Shown here: piece by piece, positions 1 through 4,033 of the stretch
How the letters are laid out: each line of letters begins with the position of its first letter
How positions within the stretch are numbered: the first letter of the stretch is position 1
NCBI GenBank assembly: GCA_041911695.1
Contig: JAYROM010000056.1
Location: forward strand, 1-5,191
Source of the DNA: Pseudaeromonas sp041911695
Lineage (GTDB): Bacteria > Pseudomonadota > Gammaproteobacteria > Enterobacterales > Aeromonadaceae
DNA: 5,191 nucleotides
Direction of reading: 5' to 3'
Position numbers and translations under genes: made by a program
The notes under the pieces: model-generated
Databases searched by the model: none
Seen by the model: the letters and a program-made list of their open reading frames with translations, nothing else
Told to the model about the DNA's origin: nothing

Positions 1-227
1 CCGCCCTCGACCCGGCCCTGCGCCGCGAACTGCTGCACACCTTGCGCCAGCTGGCACACAGCGATCAGGTCGGCATCCTGCTGGTCTCCCATCATCCGGA
101 AGAGGCCAGCCAGGTCGCCGACCGACTGGCGCTGATCGACCAAGGCCACGTCGCCTACTGCGGCTCCCCCGATGCGCTTAATGATCCTGCCCAGGCTGAC
201 TTGCGGCGCTATTTGGGGCATGGGTGA
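1..227 (+). CDS. thiQ: Thiamine ABC transporter ATP-binding protein, C-terminal fragment (ThiQ-like)
   Basis: This is the last 74 codons of an ABC-transporter ATPase; the first complete in-frame codon is at position 3 and the gene starts left of the window. The fragment opens with the D-loop (ALDPALRRELL), followed by a beta strand ending in the switch-histidine motif ILLVSHHPEEA, then VADRLALIDQGHVAYCGSPDAL, the usual end of the nucleotide-binding domain. The ALDPALR D-loop, the short C-terminus without an extra regulatory domain, and the ending LRRYLGHG match my memory of E. coli ThiQ, which powers import of thiamine and its phosphates with ThiB and ThiP at the inner membrane. Walker A, the signature motif and Walker B lie outside the window, so another small ABC ATPase is possible. 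The TGA stop is at 225-227. An internal TTG at 42 is not the true start because the homologous frame continues upstream of it. Confidence 0.75.
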   Translation, partial: ALDPALRRELLHTLRQLAHSDQVGILLVSHHPEEASQVADRLALIDQGHVAYCGSPDALNDPAQADLRRYLGHG

Positions 228-269
228 GTGGGCGCTTAAGTCATCACTAAACTCATATCGCAGGCGTAT

Positions 270-300
270 CCTCGCCATGCCCGCGCAGGCGGGAATCCAG
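270..300. repeat. Dispersed GCGGG hairpin repeat
   Basis: The sequence CCCGC-GCAG-GCGGG (280-293) forms a 5-bp GC stem with a 4-nt loop. It sits in the flanks CATG...AATCCAG, which resemble the 'ATTCCCGC...GCGGG' dispersed repeats common between genes in many proteobacteria. It lies about 50 nt after the thiQ stop. No other copy is present in this window, so calling it a repeat family rests on remembered resemblance rather than on a second copy seen here. Confidence 0.45.
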
Positions 301-342
301 TGACGTTGACGTTGACGTTGATCTTGATCTTGATCTTGAACT
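301..342. repeat. Hexanucleotide tandem array (TGACGT x3, TGATCT x3, TGAACT x1)
   Basis: Seven consecutive 6-bp units run without a break: three TGACGT (301-318), three TGATCT (319-336) and one TGAACT (337-342). A degenerate TGCCTT follows. The block structure, three identical units and then three of a second type, suggests two rounds of expansion by slippage. The array begins directly after the GCGGG hairpin repeat and lies in noncoding DNA. Confidence 0.85.
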
Positions 343-355
343 TGCCTTGACGGGT

Positions 356-377
356 ACGGCATACACGCTGCCGTTTT
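356..377 (+). terminator. Possible rho-independent terminator after thiQ
   Basis: ACGGCA (356-361) and TGCCGT (369-374) form a perfect 6-bp stem around a 7-nt loop, and the right arm runs into TTTT (374-377) on the + strand. It is about 130 nt beyond the thiQ stop, which is far. The stem is short and the U run is only four, so this is a modest candidate. It is the only + strand hairpin in the gap that is followed by a T run. Confidence 0.4.
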
Positions 378-385
378 GTAGGCCC

Positions 386-426
386 GTAGGTTGGGCTGAA
401 TGAAATGAAGCCCAACGTTTACCGCG
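386..426 (+). repeat. REP-like element, copy 1 (GTAG head plus hairpin)
   Basis: The element starts with the tetranucleotide GTAG, followed by GTTGGGCT (390-397), an 11-nt loop and AGCCCAAC (409-416), then GTTTACCGCG. A 5' GTAG followed by an imperfect hairpin is the hallmark of REP sequences mobilised by TnpA-REP/RAYT transposases. A second copy in the opposite orientation lies at 513-552 and shares both arms: 14 nt (GTAGGTTGGGCTGA) and 19 nt (408-426). Only the loop differs. Confidence 0.7.
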
Positions 427-512
427 CAGATCAGACCACAATAGGAATGTGCAGCAGCAATCTTTTCATGCCCGCGACGCTTATCTATTTCTCGGTCATT
501 AGCGATGGGACT

Positions 513-552
513 CGCGGTAAACGTTGGGCTTCGCACGCTCAGCCCAACCTAC
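513..552 (-). repeat. REP-like element, copy 2, inverted
   Basis: Read on the - strand this copy starts GTAGGTTGGGCTGA (552-539), has a 7-nt variable loop and ends with the same 19 nt as copy 1 (531-513). The two copies face each other with 86 bp between them (427-512), as in a BIME-type pair. No RAYT transposase gene is visible in the window. Transcripts of either strand through the whole unit could fold into a long stem between the two copies. Confidence 0.7.
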
Positions 553-570
553 ATGACTTATTGCACAACC

Positions 571-594
571 GCCCCCGGCCTTCCGGCCAGGGGC
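571..594 (-). terminator. GNRA-capped hairpin downstream of the phoH-like gene
   Basis: GCCCCCGGCC (571-580) and GGCCAGGGGC (585-594) pair around a 4-nt loop, 28 nt past the TAG stop of the PIN-PhoH gene. On the - strand transcript the only irregular pair becomes a U-G wobble and the loop becomes GGAA, a GNRA tetraloop. On the + strand the same pair is a C-A mismatch. This asymmetry says that the structure belongs to the - strand mRNA. The following bases (GGUUGUG) are a poor U tract, so it may act as a weak intrinsic terminator or as a 3' end stabiliser. Confidence 0.55.
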
Positions 595-622
595 GCTCTC
601 CTTCTGCTACAAATACCCCACC

Positions 623-2005
623 CTACATATGCTCTTCCGCAAACGACGCCAACCGGCTACGCACCACGCCGTTGAGGAAGATATTGGCGCTGCCCTCGAA
701 CTCGCGGAAGCGTTCGACGATATAGGTCAGCCCGGAGGTCACCGGGGTCAGGTAGGTGGAGTCGATCTGCGACAGGTTGCCGGAGCAGACCAGCTTGGTG
801 CCCTCGCCGCAGCGGGTGATGATGGTCTTCAGCTGTGACGGGGTCAGGTTCTGGCACTCGTCGAGCAGTACAAAGGTGTTCTGCAGACTGCGCCCGCGCA
901 TAAAGTTGACCGATTTAAACTGGATATTGCCCTTCTCCATGATGTAGTTCAGCGACCCCTCCTTGCTCAGATCGTGCTTGTGCAGCACCTCGAGCGTATC
1001 GGTGACCGCCGCCAGCCACGGCATCATCTTCTCCTCTTCGGTCCCCGGCAGGAAGCCGATGCTCTCGGCAATCTCCGGTGTATTGCGGGTGACGATGATG
1101 CGGTCATAGATACCACGCTCGATTACCAGCTCCAGCGCTGCCGCCATGGCAAGCAGCGTCTTGCCGCAGCCGGCCGGGCCGGTCAGGATCACCAGATCCA
1201 GCGTTGGATCGAGCAACGCATCCAGTGCCATCGCTTGGTAGATATTCTTCGGATGCACCCCCCAGGCATGACGCGCCATCAGCCGGTCACGGCCCAGATC
1301 GCGGATCTGTAGCCGTCCGCCCTCGCGGGCATGTACCCGGCCGGCAAACATATCCGATTCATCCAGCAGGTACTGGTTGATATGCGCCTCCGGCAGCACG
1401 GCCGCATCGATCCAGTGAAAGACATCGCGCCCCGACGAACTGCTCTGCACCTCGCCCACCTGATTCCAGAAGTCGCCCTCCAGCTGCTGGTAGCCCTTGC
1501 TCAGCAGACGGATATCGTCCACCAGCTGGTCAGTCCGGTAGTCCTCGACATGGCGCAGCCCGGCCCCTTTGGCCTTGAGGCGCATGTTGATGTCTTTGGT
1601 AACCAGCGCCACCCGCCGCTCGGGATAGCGTTTTTGTAGATAGAGAGCGGCATTGATGATGCGGTTGTCGTTCTCCTTGTTGGTGAACACCTCCTCGCCT
1701 TCCGGCAAATGGTGGTCGGCAAAGATCGACAGGCGTCCGGTACAGTTTTCACCGACCCGGTTGCCGAGCGGAATACCGGCTACGATCTCTTCCGGCGTCG
1801 CATCGCGGAACACATCTTCCAGGGTACGGATCGCCACCCGCGCTTCGCGGCTGACATCTTTCTGGCGGTCTTTGATGTTGTCGAGCTCTTCGAGCACCGT
1901 CATCGGGATGGTGACGTCGTGCTCCTGGAAGGAGTAAACAGCGAGGGGTTCGTGTAACAGGACATTGGTATCGAGCACATACAGCTTACTGACATCGCTC
2001 TCCAT
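623..2005 (-). CDS. PIN domain-PhoH family ATPase (PhoH2/YlaK type)
   Basis: This 460-aa cytoplasmic protein joins a PIN-fold ribonuclease domain (about 6-165) to a PhoH P-loop ATPase domain (about 248-455). The PIN acidic residues are visible: D12 in YVLDTNVLL, E39/E40 in MTVLEELD, D113 in NDNRIINAAL and D138 in VTKDINMRLK. The ATPase has Walker A GPAGCGKT (276-283), Walker B FVLLDE (378-383), a GNLSQID sensor-like motif (409-415) and a conserved VVRSRL near the end. Homologous PhoH2 proteins of mycobacteria couple ATP-driven RNA unwinding with RNA cleavage, so an RNA-processing role is likely here. I chose the ATG at 2005 because AGGAGG (2012-2017) sits 6 nt upstream and the PIN fold begins directly after it. 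The frame stays open to 2224, but those residues look like translated promoter DNA. It is divergent from the parM-like operon. All catalytic residues appear intact. Confidence 0.93.
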   Translation of the reverse strand: MESDVSKLYVLDTNVLLHEPLAVYSFQEHDVTIPMTVLEELDNIKDRQKDVSREARVAIRTLEDVFRDATPEEIVAGIPLGNRVGENCTGRLSIFADHHLPEGEEVFTNKENDNRIINAALYLQKRYPERRVALVTKDINMRLKAKGAGLRHVEDYRTDQLVDDIRLLSKGYQQLEGDFWNQVGEVQSSSSGRDVFHWIDAAVLPEAHINQYLLDESDMFAGRVHAREGGRLQIRDLGRDRLMARHAWGVHPKNIYQAMALDALLDPTLDLVILTGPAGCGKTLLAMAAALELVIERGIYDRIIVTRNTPEIAESIGFLPGTEEEKMMPWLAAVTDTLEVLHKHDLSKEGSLNYIMEKGNIQFKSVNFMRGRSLQNTFVLLDECQNLTPSQLKTIITRCGEGTKLVCSGNLSQIDSTYLTPVTSGLTYIVERFREFEGSANIFLNGVVRSRLASFAEEHM

Positions 2006-2011
2006 AGGCAG

Positions 2012-2017
2012 CCTCCT
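2012..2017 (-). promoter_or_regulatory. Shine-Dalgarno site of the PIN-PhoH gene
   Basis: On the - strand this reads AGGAGG, followed by six nucleotides (CTGCCT) and then ATG. It is a perfect match to the anti-SD core at good spacing, and it decides the start at 2005 over upstream ATG codons as far as 2224 in the same frame. Confidence 0.85.
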
Positions 2018-2033
2018 GGGTGGCTCTGCGGGT

Positions 2034-2084
2034 GATGACACAGGTGTTACCGTTACACCACAGATCGATGACACACCGATGACA
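2034..2084. repeat. Three GATGACA direct repeats with 33- and 11-bp spacing
   Basis: GATGACA occurs at 2034-2040, 2067-2073 and 2078-2084, with the first two extended to GATGACACA. Start-to-start distances are 33 and 11 bp, so all three copies lie on about the same face of the helix. They lie 29-79 bp upstream of the PIN-PhoH start codon. An 11-bp period is also that of the ParR-binding repeats in R1 parC. The two positions between the first and second copies do not carry a recognisable unit. Confidence 0.55.
2043..2059. promoter_or_regulatory. 17-bp inverted repeat, possible operator
   Basis: GGTGTTAC-C-GTTACACC is a dyad of two 8-nt arms around one central base, with a single mismatched pair. 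It lies between the first and second GATGACA repeats in the leader or promoter of the PIN-PhoH gene. Such a short dyad suits a dimeric repressor, but no regulator is encoded nearby except the ParR-like protein. Confidence 0.35.
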
Positions 2085-2196
2085 TTTACCCTACGCCAGT
2101 TTTTGCGCAGCGAACAGCCAGACCATGGATTTTGCGAGATAAGCGGCATGGAACCTGCGCCACGCATCAAGCGGAAGCCAGCCTTCCTGGAAGAGG

Positions 2197-2230
2197 AAAA
2201 TATTACGGAAATACATTTCCGCAATATTTT
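2197..2230. promoter_or_regulatory. 34-bp AT-rich near-palindrome, candidate operator or centromere site
   Basis: The arms AAAATATTACGGAAAT (2197-2212) and ATTTCCGCAATATTTT (2215-2230) pair at 15 of 16 positions around a 2-bp centre. The region is strikingly AT-rich against GC-rich surroundings. A third half-site-like copy (ATTAAAATAT, 2254-2263) is the exact inverse of ATATTTTAAT at 2224-2233. With a 2-bp loop and no following T run it is not a terminator for either divergent gene. Its place between divergent promoters suggests a protein-binding site, with the downstream ParR-like protein as the obvious candidate ligand. That assignment is inference. Confidence 0.6.
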
Positions 2231-2232
2231 AA

Positions 2233-2261
2233 TTCATTTCAACACCTTAGGCGATTAAAAT
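2233..2261 (+). promoter_or_regulatory. Possible promoter of the parM-like operon
   Basis: TTCATT (2233-2238) and TAAAAT (2256-2261) are separated by 17 bp and lie about 60 bp upstream of the parM-like ATG. The -10 match is fair and the -35 match is weak. The -10 overlaps the third AT-rich half-site (2254-2263), so a protein bound there would block polymerase. An overlapping alternative is TTCAAC (2238) with TATCCG (2261). Confidence 0.3.
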
Positions 2262-2321
2262 ATCCGCACAAAACCGCGCTTACACCGCCTAATCTGTTGT
2301 CGATAACGTTGAGACCCGCTT

Positions 2322-3368
2322 ATGTCTACCACCCTGCGCAAAGTTGCCATCGATGATGGCTCCACCAATGTCAAAGTCAGCTGGATCGAACACGGCACCC
2401 TGAAGACCGTGGTCTCGCCGAACTCGTTCCGCAAGGACTGGAAGAGTGCCGCCCTGCTGCGTGACCAGAAGGTCTACAACTACACCATCGGCACCACCAA
2501 ATACACCTACGACGCCACCTCGGACAAGGCGCTGTCGACCACCCATATCGAATACCAGTATGACGATCTGAACCTGCTGTCGGTGCACCATGCCCTGCTG
2601 CAGACCGGCCTGCAGCCAGGCCCGGTCAGCATCGTGGTCACCCTGCCGATCACCGAGTATTACAACCCGGACGATTGCCAGAAGAACGAGGCCAAGATTG
2701 CCGCCAAGCGTCGCAACCTGATGCGCGAGATCAGCCTGAACAAGGGCGAACTGTTTCAGATCGTCGAGGTCGAGGTGATGCCGGAGAGCCTGCCGGCGGC
2801 GTTGTCGCATCTGCTTAACTCCAACTGCTCGCCGTTCACCAAGTCGTTGATTGTCGACTGTGGCGGTACCACCCTGGATATGGGGGTGGTCGTCGGTGAG
2901 TTCGAGGATGTCTCCGCCATTTATGGCAACAACGAGATCGGCGTCTCCATGGTCACCGATGCCACCCGCAAGGCGCTGGCGGCGGCCGACAGCGACTCCA
3001 GCTATCTGGTGGCCAACGAGCTGATCAAGCGCCGCCATGATGCCGACTTCGTGCGCACCGTGGTCAACGACGAAACCCGCATTCCGCAGATCCTGGAAAA
3101 GATCGAGACCAAGATCCGCGAGCTGGGTGATCAAGTGGCCTACGAAGCGAAGAAGTTCGCCAAGAACCCGAACCGCGTCTATCTGGTTGGCGGGGGGGCG
3201 CCGCTGATTGCTGACGCCCTGCGCGCCGCCTACCCGGCACTCGGCGACCGGGTGATCCTGCTGGATCATGCACAGAGTGCCTTGTCGCGCGAAATCTGTC
3301 TGTATCACGCTGAGGAAGCGACCGCCGATGCCCAGGCACCGGTGATGCTCGAGGTCGGGGATGAGTAA
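2322..3368 (+). CDS. parM: ParM-like actin-family segregation ATPase
   Basis: This 348-aa protein is an actin-fold ATPase close to ParM (StbA) of plasmid R1, which forms dynamic filaments that push plasmid copies apart. Visible actin-family motifs are phosphate 1 IDDGSTNVK (10-18), phosphate 2 IVDCGGTTLDMG (177-188), the MPES segment with the likely catalytic glutamate E155, the connecting helix region YGNNEIGVSMVTDA (201-214), and the adenosine motif VYLVGGGAPLIADAL (286-300). ParM-specific strings recognised from R1 include SPNSF (32-36), VHHALL (88-93) and TLP-TEYY (107-114). R1 ParM is about 320 aa; the extra length is a few N-terminal residues and a C-terminal tail (about 331-348). The ATG at 2322 is preceded only by a weak GAG (2311-2313). 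The stop overlaps the next gene by 8 nt, so translation is probably coupled. GC content resembles the neighbouring genes, which suggests long residence in this genome. Whether it segregates DNA, or has another filament role, cannot be read from the sequence. Confidence 0.92.
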   Translation: MSTTLRKVAIDDGSTNVKVSWIEHGTLKTVVSPNSFRKDWKSAALLRDQKVYNYTIGTTKYTYDATSDKALSTTHIEYQYDDLNLLSVHHALLQTGLQPGPVSIVVTLPITEYYNPDDCQKNEAKIAAKRRNLMREISLNKGELFQIVEVEVMPESLPAALSHLLNSNCSPFTKSLIVDCGGTTLDMGVVVGEFEDVSAIYGNNEIGVSMVTDATRKALAAADSDSSYLVANELIKRRHDADFVRTVVNDETRIPQILEKIETKIRELGDQVAYEAKKFAKNPNRVYLVGGGAPLIADALRAAYPALGDRVILLDHAQSALSREICLYHAEEATADAQAPVMLEVGDE

Positions 3369-3978
3369 CACCTTCGCCCGTAAGCTAAACCTGGCGCTGT
3401 ATCTCAATCCGGAGACCTCGGAGTCAGATCGCGCGGCGATTCAAGTGCTCAAAGACTGGTACGAGCGGGCACGGCGCAGCCATCCGGATCGCACCAGCCT
3501 GGATCTGCTGGTGCGGCTATTCCATCGCGATATCTATCTGGCCGGGTTGTATCTGTATCAGCTCAGCCCACAGCTCAGTCGCAGTCTGGCCGGTGCGCTG
3601 GAGGGCCATCAGTGCACCCCGGACGCCTTCTGGCGCCAGTTGCTGGCCGCAGGGGTGGTCAATGCCGACACCGCATCGGCCACCGCCGAAGAGGCGCGCT
3701 TCTCGCCGTCACAGATGGCGCAGTTACAGCACCTGTTGGCAGAACAGCAGGGGCAACTGGTCGCCATTCAGCAGGAGCTGGATCAGGTGCGCCAGTTGGC
3801 CGAACGCCAGGCGCGGGCGCTGCAGGGGCTTAAACGCAGTGGAGCAGTGGCGGCCTCGAGCAATGATGCCGACAGCGAGGCGCCGAGCACTACGCCCGGC
3901 ATTGCCGAGCAGGAGTTGAGCGCATTGATGGTGGCGCCCGATCAGTTACGCAAGGTGCGCCAGCGCGGGCTGTTCTGA
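3361..3978 (+). CDS. ParR-like DNA-binding adaptor with coiled-coil extension
   Basis: This 205-aa protein is encoded where parR sits in type II partition operons. Its ATG overlaps the end of the parM-like gene, with GAGG (3351-3354) six nt upstream. The N-terminus KLNLALYLNPETSESDRAA (8-26) resembles the start of R1 ParR: a beta strand ending in LNP, then an acidic turn and S/T-D-R/K at the start of a helix. Helical segments follow (about 44-80), in agreement with a ribbon-helix-helix fold that binds centromere repeats and represses its own operon. Beyond about residue 114 it departs from R1 ParR (about 117 aa): a Q/L-rich heptad stretch (115-158) looks like a coiled coil, then a Ser/Ala/Asp linker (160-180) and a conserved-looking C-terminal helix ending DQLRKVRQRGLF. 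In R1 the ParR C-terminus contacts ParM, so this terminal helix is the likely filament-binding part. Homology is weak by eye and context carries much of the call. Confidence 0.65.
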   Translation: MSNTFARKLNLALYLNPETSESDRAAIQVLKDWYERARRSHPDRTSLDLLVRLFHRDIYLAGLYLYQLSPQLSRSLAGALEGHQCTPDAFWRQLLAAGVVNADTASATAEEARFSPSQMAQLQHLLAEQQGQLVAIQQELDQVRQLAERQARALQGLKRSGAVAASSNDADSEAPSTTPGIAEQELSALMVAPDQLRKVRQRGLF

Positions 3979-3990
3979 TGTTCTGATGTG

Positions 3991-4022
3991 GTGGCCCGGC
4001 CCGCATCGGCGGACAGGGCCAC
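3991..4022. terminator. GC-rich hairpin between convergent genes
   Basis: GTGGCCC (3991-3997) pairs perfectly with GGGCCAC (4016-4022), and inside it CCGC (4001-4004) pairs with GCGG (4009-4012) around ATCG, leaving a small internal loop. It lies 12 nt after the parR-like stop and 11 nt before the stop of the convergent phytase-like gene. It could therefore serve both transcripts. Neither strand has a U run after it, so it would be an atypical terminator or a 3' end barrier. Confidence 0.4.
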
Positions 4023-4033
4023 AAGCCGGCGGA

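Noticed and set aside
228..622. CRISPR array in the repeat-rich gap
   Set aside because: The tandem units are only 6 bp with no spacers, and the longer repeats occur as a single inverted pair; no cas gene is present.
253..725. Small frames over the repeat region, one on each strand
   Set aside because: They translate the hexanucleotide array (SRSRSTSTS) and the REP-like repeats, so they are repeat-derived and not genes.
974..1639. Two + strand open frames (974-1312 and 1331-1639) inside the PIN-PhoH gene
   Set aside because: Both are shadows of the PIN-PhoH coding strand, with compositions typical of antisense translation and no domain.
2006..2224. N-terminal extension of the PIN-PhoH frame by 73 codons
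   Set aside because: The extension lies over the divergent promoter region and dyads and looks unlike protein. A perfect AGGAGG marks the ATG at 2005, directly before the PIN fold.
1965..2356. Small + strand frames (1965-2258 and 2132-2356) across the divergent intergenic region
   Set aside because: They run through the promoter dyads into the starts of two real genes. No ribosome binding site or recognisable protein.
2289..3407. 372-codon open frame antisense to the whole parM-like gene
   Set aside because: It mirrors a strongly supported gene in GC-rich DNA where antisense frames stay open by codon bias. Its translation is rich in G, H, Q, V and R, with no recognisable domain and no ribosome binding site seen.
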